From the NCBI GenBank assembly GCA_963693085.1, contig OY856410.1, forward strand, positions 565,784,406-565,848,405: a stretch of 64,000 nt of DNA, given 5' to 3'. The translations under genes were made by a program, and so were the position numbers. Every line of letters begins with the position of its first letter. Within the stretch, counting starts at the first letter, position 1. Shown piece after piece: positions 35,251 through 46,812 of the stretch. The notes beneath the pieces are model-generated. The model had not been told where the DNA came from. It did no database searches and was given only the letters and a program-made list of their open reading frames with translations. Source of the DNA: Alisma plantago-aquatica (Eukaryota; Streptophyta; Magnoliopsida; Alismatales; Alismataceae).

Positions 35251-35589
35251 TCTTCAGCGCAGCTTCTCAAGGGATCGAATATTATCAAATAAGTATTATA
35301 GTGATGAATAAATGCTCTTAATATTATTACATCATATGTAAGTTGTGATAGCCCATTTTTTGCACATGAAATAAATGATATGAAGTACATAATTTTGAAG
35401 AGGGTGTCACATTATGATACTCATTGCAAATGAATAAATAAATCACCATACATTGTCATCAAAATAATATCCATACATTGTTCATTCGATATGAAAACTA
35501 TAATTCACTTCTTTATAAAATCTAAGAACTAACATCTAAGTATGGAATAACTAAAACATATAAGGAAATATTCTAAATATTAGATCCTC
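35251..35589. other. AT-rich stretch without recognisable features
   Basis: No gene or repeat of its own was recognised. It lies between the LINE fragment and the ~2.85-kb repeat. Confidence 0.35.
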
Positions 35590-38430
35590 CCCAGCAGGTT
35601 TCAGTTGAAGGTGTTCTAATATTTGTCTTGCTCTTCTTTAGTCCTTATTTCCTTCAATATTTGGGGACATCGTGTCAACGTCTATGCAAAGGGAAAAACA
35701 ATCACATCAGTAAATAGTGTTGGCACTTTATAGCATAAACAAAATAATTACACTTGACATGAAGGAAAATTGACTTGAATGTTAACCTAAGCATTATTCA
35801 AATAAATTCTTGACACAAACAATAATTGAATAAGTAAAATGTACATCTCTCTATGATTTGTCCACCAAAGAGCACATAATACTAGGAAAGTCCATGATTT
35901 CTAGGAAAGTCCATAATTGGCTATGAATGCCCATAGCTGGATATTAAAGCCCATAATGACCGCTTGAGGTCTATGATTTTTAGATCATATGAAACGTAAT
36001 CAAATTCTTATAACATGATTCTTAATATGAACATTAGCATAATCTTTGAACTTGAATCTATAACAAGATGGGATTTCTCCCTGATGAGCTTTACATTCAT
36101 TAATCATTAATCATAATCTATTTTATTAGTGATCATAGAAACCATAAGACACATGGTATAGAAATCATCAAGCAATTGATACAATTAACATGATTTAGAA
36201 CATCAAACTCTAAATGATCATTTCTATTTCATACATAACATTTGGTCAACCATGAATAATTTTACACATCAGCATGATCCGTTTACCTAGAGCAAAGATA
36301 CCTAGGTCAACTCTTCTTGTTCCGATGACACTCTAATCCTCTGTACTTTTGATTAACTATATGATATGTACTTTGGAATATATTTCAAACCTTAATAACC
36401 CAAAATTTAACATGCCCATCAATATTTAACTTTATTTAACTTCTAAACCCTAATATTTGTCCATCAAAAAACCTATTATGATATTATCAAGATAGTCTTT
36501 AAAACCAAAAAAATTGGATTCCTCCTCAAAAGACCTTTCTAATGACTATTTTTTTATATATTTGTGACATTAGATGAATTTTTGGTGAATTATTGAATTT
36601 TTTACCAATGAAAAACTAGGGAAATTTGGTTTAGCATATATATCCAAATCTGAAAATTCTCATAAGGTGGGATCCTTGTCGATCTGACCCGGTTAGAACT
36701 GACCACCTAGTCGTGACCCACTAAAGAAGTCATGTGGCTTTGATACTTAATTTGGCATCAAAATCTTATCTTTTCCCATGTGGGCATGACATAGATGCAA
36801 GTCATCAAGGGACGGAGTGGGGGGAATAGAACATGTGATCTTCATCTTCACTGAGAAATGAGGAATTAAAACCTAGATGCAAACTTTGACATAAATTGTG
36901 GTTCTAATGAATCAACTACTTGCTCTCACCTTAGGGTTGCATTCGAGTTCTTTGCATCCTTAGGGAGCCATAAAGCCCTGACTTGGGCTTTCCCATGGCC
37001 TGGAGGATCAGGAAGCTCATCCACCATGAAGTTTGGATAGACAAGATCAAAAGGATAAACTAAATAAGAAGTGATAAAAGATGAAAGTGCTAGCAACTTT
37101 TCTTATGCAAGCTGAAGCTAAAGGAGAAGAACCAGGGCGAATAGTGGTCAAAATCTTGATAATTTGATATAGGACCAAAGAACAAGAAAAATAGAAAAAA
37201 ACTTATTGGGTCCCTCTATGAAGAAGTTTAGGGTTCACCAAGATTCTCTAGATGCCCTAGAAGCAAGATGAAACATCTTTCCTTGGCGTGATGGTCACCC
37301 CAACTATGGCAACCTGCCAGTGGGAGGGCAAGTAGAGGTACAGGTGTGTGCTTGAGGGGATTTTGCAGGTCGTTTGATAGGTTTTAATAGTCTTTGGATT
37401 TTATCTCTCATTTTAGGGTGGTTCTTTATATAGATGGAGATTCATAGGGGGTTGGAGGTCTTTCGAAGGCTAAATCAAAGCATGCCCTTGAGTCTGAGAT
37501 GGTTGGAGATCTTTGGCACATGAAGTCCCACACAAGTAGGGATATCTGAGTTTGGAAGGTTGTGAGGAAGGTGTAGAGGGAGTCAGATTATGTTGATCTC
37601 AATCGGAGAAAGGTATACCAACTGGGAGTCATCATGTATCATTAGAGTCCTCTGAACCCTAGACTCAGATTAAGGGGATGAGTCCTCATATTGGATGACT
37701 CCAGATCCACGAGTCATACTCAAAGACAAAATTGAGTGACAAGAAAAGAAACTCAAAAACATTAGTTCATTGGTGAGTGTGACACGTGAATTGTAGAACT
37801 TAGTTGCATTATCCAAATCATTAATTATTTAGGTTTTAAACCATATAAGTACTTCCATTATTTATTATAGGGGTCAAAAAAGGTTTGATTGGTCTCAAAT
37901 TTGGATCATGGGTGTATTTTTGGAGTCTATCATTCTCACGTTGTCATTTTCTAACTTTGATCACCCAAAGATGAGTTATTACTATATGTAATTAGTATCA
38001 CTCATATTATATCCCTATTTGCTTTTGTTTACCATATATGGTTGTTATTTATAAAATTATACAAGATTCATTCAATTAGTGTTCTTATTCTTTTTAACTA
38101 TAATGAGACTACATTAAGGAGAGAGAAAATGCATCATATATGAATTTTATTTATGTGAATATTATTATCATCGAATAATAAAATGTTATAAAGAGATATA
38201 TTGTGTCACTCATATTTGATAACATTCAATGGAAACTTTTGATTTACTTGGGGTATTAGCATTGAGGTCCAAAATTAAAAATTAATTAGGTGAAATTTCT
38301 ATTAATACTCAAATGTTATTTTATCTAAATGTTGGGATTTAACAATACTACCCACCTTAAAGGAATTTTATTCTCAAAATTCAATTATTTAACCCACCTT
38401 AGGGAATTATATATTATATATATGCTAACT
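35590..38430 (-). repeat. ~2.85-kb long repeat, copy A (possible LTR)
   Basis: Aligns in direct orientation with 43060-45970 over nearly its whole length, with clear divergence (many substitutions and small indels). Shared landmarks include gggaaaaacaatcacatcagtaaat, cattgaggtccaaaattaaaaattaatta and ttagggtggttctttatata. On the minus strand both have a TATA box (37424-37433 here), a splice-donor-like CCTAAG/GTGAGAG (36930/36929) and an acceptor-like tttttccctttgcatag (35682) about 1.25 kb later. It is probably an LTR or promoter-bearing part of an old element. I found no primer site. Confidence 0.5.
37424..37433 (-). promoter_or_regulatory. TATA box conserved in the ~2.85-kb repeat
   Basis: The complement reads ctatataaag followed by aaccaccctaa. 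The diverged copy B has the same box at 44924-44933 in the same context, which suggests selection or recent common origin as a promoter. Transcription would run on the minus strand. Confidence 0.4.
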
Positions 38431-38767
38431 CACTAATATTTCTTAAAGTCCAATAACCATACTTAAAATATGACTTTCTCATGGTTAAATATCTAAAATA
38501 GACTAATATGTGTATATAATACTAATGAAGCTTGAAATTTATCTTTTTATGTTATCATCTAACATGGTAAGGAACCTAGCTTATCCCACTAGAGGGAGAT
38601 AAACTAGGGTTTTGGCTCCACTTTGGATCCAACTCACATTCTGTAACGTCCGGGCCCACTGCCCAATGCTCTAGTAGAGTTTTAGGAATGATGATTGTCC
38701 CCACAGGCCACCACTAGCCTTAATTGTGCTCTTTGTCCTCACTCATGCGCATGCCAAGATCAACTTC

Positions 38768-38842
38768 CCGACAAGTCACCCATCCCATTACTACTCCAAG
38801 CTGAGCACGCTTAACTATTGAGTTCTTAGTGATGGGCTCCCA
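38768..38842 (-). promoter_or_regulatory. 5S rRNA-derived segment in the left Cassandra LTR
   Basis: The complement contains GTTAAGCGTGCTCAGCTTGG then GTAGTAATGGGATGGGTGAC, close to the central part of plant 5S rRNA, including its internal RNA polymerase III control region. This is a derived promoter, not a functional 5S gene. The other LTR has the same segment at 39309-39383. Confidence 0.85.
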
Positions 38843-39308
38843 GAAAAAGAGGTGCACATTGGTGATATGGGTAGTCTAATCATTCCTTTTAAGATCATTA
38901 TCCGAGGCCTCAAATCCTGGGATGTTACAATCTCCCCCAATTAGACTCTTGACGTTCTCATCAAGTCTCAACTATATGGCCTCATAATCTGACCCCATTT
39001 TCAGTGCAGACCCACAATGGCCCATGGACACCCAGCTCCTGATCACGGAATACCAGCGCAAGGGTGGCTACGTCAACCATGGACAGCCATTTCCTACATG
39101 CCTGGACTGCATGGCTCAAGACTAGCATGTAACATGCCCATGTGGGCCCACCTACTAGAGGGGAATTGGCTCTGATACTATTTGTAACACCCGGGCCCAC
39201 TGCCCAATGCTCTAGTAGAGCTTCAGGAATGACGATTGTCCCCACAGACCACCACTATCCTTAACTGCACGCTTTGTCCTCACTCACATGCATGCCAGGA
39301 TCAACTTC

Positions 39309-39383
39309 CCGACAGGTCACCCATCCCAGTACTACTCCAAGCTGAGCATGCTTAACTATTGAGTTCTTAGTGATGGGCTCCTA
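39309..39383 (-). promoter_or_regulatory. 5S rRNA-derived segment in the right Cassandra LTR
   Basis: Same as 38768-38842, with a few differences between the two LTRs (for example agtactactcc here against attactactcc). It is the 5' LTR in the direction of the element. Confidence 0.85.
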
Positions 39384-39475
39384 GAAAAGGAGGTGCACCT
39401 TGGTGATATGGGTAGTCTAATCATTCCTTTTAAGATCATTATCTGAGGCCTCAAATGCTGGGATGTTACACATTC

Positions 39476-40132
39476 ATTATGTTAAATTATCTACCCTTTT
39501 GTATGCATGCTTGCTTGTACTATGTAATGAATCAGGTTTAGGTGATTGTGTCTCAAATGTTTAGTGTCAGCTTTTGTTTTCTTTATCGCCTTTGGATGCA
39601 TGTCGACTGATAATATATCTAGAGGTGACATATCATAGACTAGAAAATCGATGAATCATAGAAGATACCAGAGTGTGAATTCGGAAGCACAAGCATAAAT
39701 GAACAATAAACTAGGTTCATACACCATAAACAATCTCAACATTCAACATATGTATTATTACAACATGTATTATTAAAAATTTACAACTACATATTGAAAG
39801 GAGAAATTATACAAGTCTATAATCATCTATGCTAGATAGGATCTTTATACAATAGGTACAACCTGCACACTCGCTCACAAGACATGTTTTCTCCCATGCT
39901 AGCTCTGAACCTATACTTATTAAAATAGGGAAACAAGTCAACACAAATGTTTTGAGTACGCGGTGCCCATAAAGGACATAAAATACTAGAAAGAAAGCAT
40001 AATATTACAGTATTATAAAATTATTTCTTGGCGGAATTTAAAAGAGACAAGAACACCATTGGATCAATAACTTAGTTTATTTGATAATATTTTATTACAA
40101 GTTTTCCCACTGTGATGATATCAACAAGCATA

Positions 40133-40135
<3 letters not shown>
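39476..40135. other. AT-rich stretch without recognisable features
   Basis: No open frame or repeat of note. The visible match to copy 2 of the large duplication ends at 39965 only because the window ends. Confidence 0.4.

Positions 40136-40202
<67 letters not shown>
40136..40202. repeat. Compound (TA)n(TG)n microsatellite
   Basis: About 17 TA units followed by about 15 TG units. Like the array at 22699-22832 it abuts a SINE-like repeat. Confidence 0.95.
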
Positions 40203-40203
<1 letters not shown>

Positions 40204-40360
40204 CTCCATCTCCCCAACGAGTGGGGTAAGTCACTTGGATCCATATCTCCATTTAAAGGAGGAGGTCATCATTTTGTACAAGTTCCACCCTCTGAGGTGA
40301 GGAGGTCGCGTGTATCCAATATCAACATCATCATCATTATAATCATCATCATAATTTGGG
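40203..40360. mobile_element. SINE-like repeat tail with ATC repeats
   Basis: The sequence ccccaacgagtggggtaag, then cacttggatccatatctcc and a final run of (atc/att)n resembles a very common angiosperm repeat that carries a tggggtcggctacatggatcc-like motif and ATC runs, found at the 3' end of several plant SINEs. No A or B box is present, so it would be a 3' fragment. Identification is from memory of the motif and is tentative. Confidence 0.35.
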
Positions 40361-43059
40361 CAGACATAATGGGCATATCATTTAAGATCAAAATTGTTTG
40401 CAAGACATATATATATATATAATTTCAAAAGCTTATTCAGTAGAAAATAAAGTAGCACAAGAAGTACATAAGCCAAGCAATTTATAAAACATATCAAATT
40501 GGTCAAGAGGTGAAATAGAATACATTACACCTAATATATGATTCTAGTTCAAATGGACTAGACAGTCATCAAAGATGATAGTCCCACGTACCTGACTTTA
40601 GATATTCCTATTCATATCCTTGATCAACTAGATCTTTGGTCATCACTTGATTAATGACAATTGATCTTCATTTATACATATACATCACATTCTTGATATT
40701 TTAGGTTCAATTTAGGATTTACTCAAACCTAACTTCAAATTGACCTAAACTTGTCTATAATATTTTCTACAAATGTATATGTCATTTTTAGGGTCTGATA
40801 CAGTTCTCATATTTTTGCAATGATGGATATATTTTCTATGATTAATATAGGATTAAAACATGTAATTTAGGCATTAATGTGAAAAGACCTAATATAGATC
40901 AATAAAACCCAGATCGAATTTCAAAATTGGATTCCAATAATCACTAGGGTTCTGTAAGAATTCTAAGAATTAATATCACGTGGATACTATTTATTTAATT
41001 TAATGACCCTAAAAAGGTGAATCGTCAACTATATTAGAAATCATAGTAATTGTTCTTCAAAGGCCTAATTTGTTGGTCCTATAATAAAATGAACATTTTT
41101 TTGAATCTAGGCATATTTTTGGGGAATTATTTGAGTATTAGAGCTATTTAAACTATTTTTTATATGATCATGCCTATTCTTGAGAAATAGTAATTGACTT
41201 ACCTTAAATATTAGTTGGATCCTTAATGAGGATATGTAATCCTAGCACTTGTTGACCTAGTAGGGAGTCAATCTCTATCTTTTTTACTCTCGATAAGGCA
41301 TGAGCATCCAGTTGCTATAGGCGCAAGCACCGTCGTGTTGCAACAGCACAGCGAGCTTGAGACTGATGAATAGACCCCAAGTAAGAGTAATAGATCTCCC
41401 TTCTCCTTTGGATTGGTGTAAGGGACCTTGCTGATAGACTCCAAAGTTGTGATCCTAGGCCTCTCTCTCCCGTCTACTGTGAGCTATGATTTCTCATCTC
41501 CTCAAGTTTCAACGAGCGCATGGTGAGAAATCCATCCCAAAGGTCATGTCTTCACCAGATTCTGACACCATCAAGACCTCCGTGGATGGCGCATCCCCCA
41601 TTGCGGCATGTCCCCTAGGATTGGGAGAATGAAGAGGCCTCTACTACACTTTGAGTCGAGGTCTTCGAAGAGCACGGCGGTTGGAAAGGGGTGTCTTCCC
41701 TCAGGGTACCCTCTCCGTCTCGCGCCACATGTAGAGGGATCGCCAAACTGCCCAGAACTTGCTGGAAGTTTTTAAATGTTGCATGGACACATTGAGAGTG
41801 ATCTACTGCTACATATTCCTCCTTTATCCAAGATGGGCTCATAGGCTATGGAACACATGAAGATGTGCCTTCACGTTCTACCCACATCTTCGTCAGTGCT
41901 AGCACATATGGAGATTTCAAAATTTACCCTACTCTTCCTACCTTTATCTCTCTCCATTTCTTCCTCCTCTAACCTATAGCTTGCAAGGAGAAGATCTAGG
42001 GGAAGGCAGTTTGTTCTCCCTTATTGTGGTGCCACTCTCCCTGAACAATGAGTCAATCTATTCAAGCTAGGTCATATTTTTGCAAACAAAATTCCCTTTG
42101 AATGACTCGCCTTCACCGGATCTAGGTGACACCTTAACCACATTTTGTTCCTCCATTTCCGGAGGTTAAGGATGACCTGGTGTTCATCCTCCTTGGATCA
42201 GTGACTTGCTAGGTGCCACACAGCCTAGAAATACAAGTGGTTGTATGACATTTCATATAGCGACAAACTTAGGTCTAAAATCCAATGAGTCATTATTCAT
42301 TTAACAAATCTTCAAACCTCAATATAACTCAAATGCAAGGTCCTAATACAATGGAATTTTAATCCAAGATTTATTATGACCAATACTAGATGATGACCAA
42401 GACTGGATTTCAAAATACTATCAATGGACCCATTGAAATCAATATTGAATATGGTTTATTACAAGGGATATTATTCTTATTATAACTCCTGAAGTCTCAC
42501 CAAACAAACCTCAAACAATCATGTAGGCTCAATATAATCATAAATGCCTCTCAAATTGGTTTGATATCATTTCAATGTGCCAATAAGTCATGTGTATATC
42601 ACTTGGTCACCCATTTATATCAAATTATAATGGACTGTCAAAACCTTAAAATTGAGGTCATCACCTGACATGTCTTATCACATTTATCTTAGAAACTCCT
42701 TAGTACACATCCCATACCATAAGCACTTGAAAGAATGCCACAATCGTGATAGTATATTTATATATATGCACATATTTTCATCTCTACAAAACCAGATAAG
42801 CTTTTGTCCCATACCACAAACATGTGGGAAAAAGAGAGAGTATGTTGTATACAATTCTAGAGTTAACATAAAAGTCCAAAACATTTAGGCACATAACCCT
42901 AATCCCTATCTAATATTTTGTCTCCTAACTTGAATTCTACTTTAAATTCTAATACATTTTGCTTACTTCTTATATACCTAGGGTTAGAATGTATGATTCA
43001 GATTTTTCCCTGGAGGTCGTCAACTTATTTTCTTTAATACTATTAATGTAACACCTCTA
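40361..43059. other. Intergenic stretch with a GC-richer, decayed coding-like island
   Basis: 40361-41220 and 42230-43059 are AT-rich with nothing recognised. 41230-42230 is noticeably richer in G and C. Its minus strand carries short open pieces such as VHATFKNFQQVLGSLAIPL within 41615-41842, which vaguely recalls the gag regions of gypsy elements. Frames are too broken for a call. Confidence 0.3.
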
Positions 43060-45966
43060 TAGATGGCACCGCACTAGGTTTTTCTTGAAGGTCTTCTAAT
43101 CCTTGGCTTTCTCTTCTTTGGTCCTTATTTTCTCCAATACCTGGGGACATCACTTCAACATCTGTGCAAAGGGAAAAACAATCACATCAGTAAATGGTAT
43201 TGGCACTTAATAGCATAAACAAAACAATTACACTTGACATGAAGGAAACTTGACATGAACGTTAACTTAATTATTCTTGCAATAAATTCTTGACATATAA
43301 ATAATAATTGAATTAGTAAAATATACATCTCTATATGATGAGTGTACTTAAGATCACATAATGTTAAAAAAATCCCATGATTGCTGGGAAAGAATATAAT
43401 TGGCTATGAAATCCCATAATTGTCTATGAAAGTCCATAATGACCACTTGAGGTCAATGATTTTATGAGCATATAAAACTTAATCAAATTCTGATAACATG
43501 ATTCTTAATGTGAAATTGCCATAAGGTTGAACTTGAATCTATAACATGATGGTATATCTCTCTTGAGCTTTAAATTCACTAATAATTAATCATAATTTGT
43601 TATATTAATGATCATGGTAACCATAAGACATGATATACCAATCATCAAGTAATTGATATAATGAATATGATTTCAAACATTGAATTTGAAATCATAATTT
43701 CAACTTCATACATAACATTCAATCAACCATGAATAACTTCCCACAAGAGCATGACCTATTTATCTGGAGCAAAGATACCTCAGTCAACTCTTCTTGTTCT
43801 GATTAGGCTCAAATCATCTATACTTTTTATTGATCATGTGATATGTACTTTGGAATGTATCTTCCAACCTTAATAACCTTGAAATTAATATGATTTCTAT
43901 GAATATTTATCTTTATTTAAATTCTAAACCCTAATATTAGGCCATTAGGAGAACATAGTTTGATATTATCTAATTAACCTTTAAAAATCAAAAAGTCATA
44001 TTCCTCCTTGAAAAGCCCTTTTGATTACTATATTTGTCTATTTTTCTGACATTAGATGAATTAAAGGTGAATGATTGGATTCTGACCAATTAGAAACTAA
44101 GGAAAATTGGCTGCGATTATATTTAAGTCAAAAAAATCCACACATGGTGGGACCCTTGCCCAACTGGACCAATTAGGACTAGCCACCTAGTCGCGACCCG
44201 CTCAAAGAAGTCACACATCTTGGAGACTTAAAATGGCATCAAAATATCATCTTTTCCCATGGGGCATGACACAGTTGTAAGTCATCAAGGGGAAAAGTGG
44301 GGCGAAAATAGAACATGAGATCTTCATCTTCACTAAGAAACAATGAATTGAAACCCAGACATAAAATTCCATTTTGATAAATCAACTACTTGCCCTCACC
44401 TTGGGGTTGCTTTAAATGAGTCTTGTTGGCGAGTTCGTTACATCCTCATGAAGCCACCGAGCCTTGACTTAGGTTGTCTTTGGCCTGGAAGGCCAAAAAG
44501 CTCCTCCACCGTGACAGTCTCAAAAACCAAGCACAAAAGTAAATACAAAAAAATGCAATAAAAATTGAAAGTGCATGCTACTTTTCTTATGCAAGCCGGA
44601 TATAAAGGCAAAGAGATTAGGGAAAATAGTGGTGAAAATCTTGAGAATTAGATATAGGCCCAGAGAATAGGAAAAAGAAGGAAAACTCGTTGGTACCTCT
44701 ATGTAGAAATTTATGGTGCACCACAAGTTTCTCTATATGTTCAGGAAGCAAGATGAAGTGATTTTCCTTTATGTGATGATCTCCCCAACTACGGTGACCT
44801 TCCAGAGTTGGAAGGACATGCAAATGTACATGTGTGCTCTTAAGGGGATTGGAAGGGCAGTTTGACATGTTGTTAATAGTCTATGGGTGTTTTCTAATTG
44901 TGTTAGGGTGGTTCTTTATATAAATGGAGATTTGTAGAGGTTTGGAGGTCTTCTGAAGGTTGAAACAGAGCTTGCCCTTGAGTCCACAGAGCTTGCCCTT
45001 GAGTCCACAATGGTTGAGGCTCTTTGAGGCATGAAGTCACACGCAAGTTGGGATCTCTTGAGTTTGGAAGAATGTGATGAAGGTTTAGAGGGGGTCAGAT
45101 TGTATTGATCTCAGTCGAAGAAAGCTATATCGGGCAGGAGTCGTCACAAGCGTTGGAGTCCTCTAAACCATGGACTCAGATGAAGGGGAATGAACCTTCT
45201 CTAGTACCATCTCCCTCAGATAGCCATTGAGTCCCCATTTGCAGATGACTATGGATCTACAAGTCATGTCGAAGACAAACTCACGTGACAAGAAAAAGAA
45301 ATCTAAAAACATTAGATCAAAGGTGAGTGTGACACATGAAGCAGAACATAGTTGTACTGTCAAAATCATTAATCAATCGATATATAAGTCCTTCCATTAT
45401 TATATGGGTAAAACGAGGTCTGATTGGCCTCACGTTTGAACCTCATGTGTATTTTGGATTATCATGTGTATTTTGGAGTCTATATTGTTCTTACATTATT
45501 ATTTTTTAACTTTGATGACCCAAATATGAGTTATTAATATAGTTATTTAGTATCACTCATATAGATCAAACGTATTAAGATTGATCCCTAATTGCTTTAT
45601 TTACCATTTATGGTCTAATTTGTATCTATTATATGAATTTGTTCAATTAGGGTTCTTACACTTCCTAATGACAATGAAACTACACTAAGGATAGAAAAAA
45701 TGCAACATATATGAATATTGTATATTTGAATATTATTATCATTCAATAAACTATTATTATGAAGAGAGAAATTATGTCACTCATATTTTATATGATTCAA
45801 AGGAATTTTTACTTAGGTTATTTGCATTGAGGTCCAAAATTAAAAATTAATTAATGGAAATTTCAACTAAAACCCAAATTTTACTTAGCTTAAATTCTAG
45901 ATGTTACCGAAATGGATTTTGGCAACATGAGCAATTTATATACATTATATATGTAAATTTTCATTG

Positions 45967-45970
<4 letters not shown>
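43060..45970 (-). repeat. ~2.85-kb long repeat, copy B (possible LTR)
   Basis: Partner of 35590-38430 in the same orientation. It keeps the TATA box (44924-44933), the donor-like CCCCAAG/GTGAGGG at 44400/44399 and the acceptor-like tttttccctttgcacag at 43162, giving a 1.24-kb intron-like span. A 21-bp tandem doubling (agcttgcccttgagtccac) lies at about 44970-45010. If A and B are LTRs, the interior is about 4.6 kb including Cassandra and has no recognisable pol. Confidence 0.5.
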
Positions 45971-45997
<27 letters not shown>

Positions 45998-46776
45998 ATC
46001 CAAAATAGTTAGTTAACATAAACATTAAAAATACCAAATAGGTAGACGTTGATATAGCAAGAAAAGGAGAAGATAAATCACTAGTTTGCTACCGGTAACT
46101 AAGGATTGTTTGAACTTAGGATTTTGTGAAATTTGGGTATCTTTTTCAAAAATTGAAGGAGCTTTTAATAAATCTCATTGTTCAATAATAGATTTTTCAT
46201 TTACCTTAAGCTTTCTAATTAATCCTAGCTATACTTGATTTTTTTGTGAAATTTGAACCCATAAGAAATATGAAAACTAAAAAAGACTCAATTTTATCAT
46301 TTTTGTACTTATTAAATGATCTAAACAAATATTCAAGTGGTGCAATAATATTCATGAATTAACTATATGTCTATCAATATGAATGAGCACTGCCTTCAAA
46401 AACTAGAACCATGGTTGAATTTTGCAACTATATGGAATACAAGTTTCAAAAGTTCATATATACAGAACCGCAAGTTGACAATTCAAACAATCCAACATTG
46501 ATTAGAACATATTAGAATGAGTAATTTGAGCTATTAATGGTGTTGCATAATTTTGAACTATACAAAACCTTATACCAAACAAAAATTCCATAAAAACAAA
46601 TGAATGTCTCTGGAATGCATGAATAAAAAAATTAGTTAAAAGTTGATCCAAATACCATGCCAAAAATTCAAAAAATATAATAGATCATCTAATTTGATAC
46701 TACCAAAATTCAAATAAGCAAGCAATCCAAAAAGATCGAGTGCATTGTGATATATATATATATATTAATATATATA

Positions 46777-46812
<36 letters not shown>

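Larger units (their letters stand above)
38637..39475 (-). mobile_element. Cassandra TRIM retrotransposon, intact, copy 1
   Basis: Two 288-bp LTRs (38642-38929 and 39183-39470) begin TGTAAC and end TTACA and flank a 253-bp interior. A 5-bp target duplication, cattc, lies at 38637-38641 and 39471-39475. Read on the minus strand, TATCAGAGCC just inside the right LTR is the tRNA-Met primer site and TTGGGGGAGAT before the left LTR is the polypurine tract. Each LTR contains a 5S rRNA-like segment, the hallmark of Cassandra. It encodes no protein; a small open frame inside (38982-39245) is incidental. Confidence 0.92.
33133..39965. repeat. Large near-identical duplication, copy 1
   Basis: Every base position checked matches 57168-64000 at a constant offset of 24,035, with about six single-base differences noticed by eye (for example 33355 c/t, near 33992 c/t, near 35100 a/c, near 36297 c/a, near 37008 t/c, near 39630 a/g) and no indel. 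The left edge is sharp: before gatctagatgc this copy has Athila LTR and the other has hAT transposase sequence. The right edge is unknown because copy 2 runs off the window. Confidence 0.95.

Noticed and set aside
36930..37027. Short open frame MVDELPDPPG before a splice donor in the 2.85-kb repeat
   Set aside because: Copy B lacks the ATG and has a stop, and joining to the predicted acceptor meets a stop within two codons.
38982..39245. 87-codon protein in the Cassandra region
   Set aside because: Cassandra elements are non-coding; the frame overlaps the LTR, primer site and interior.
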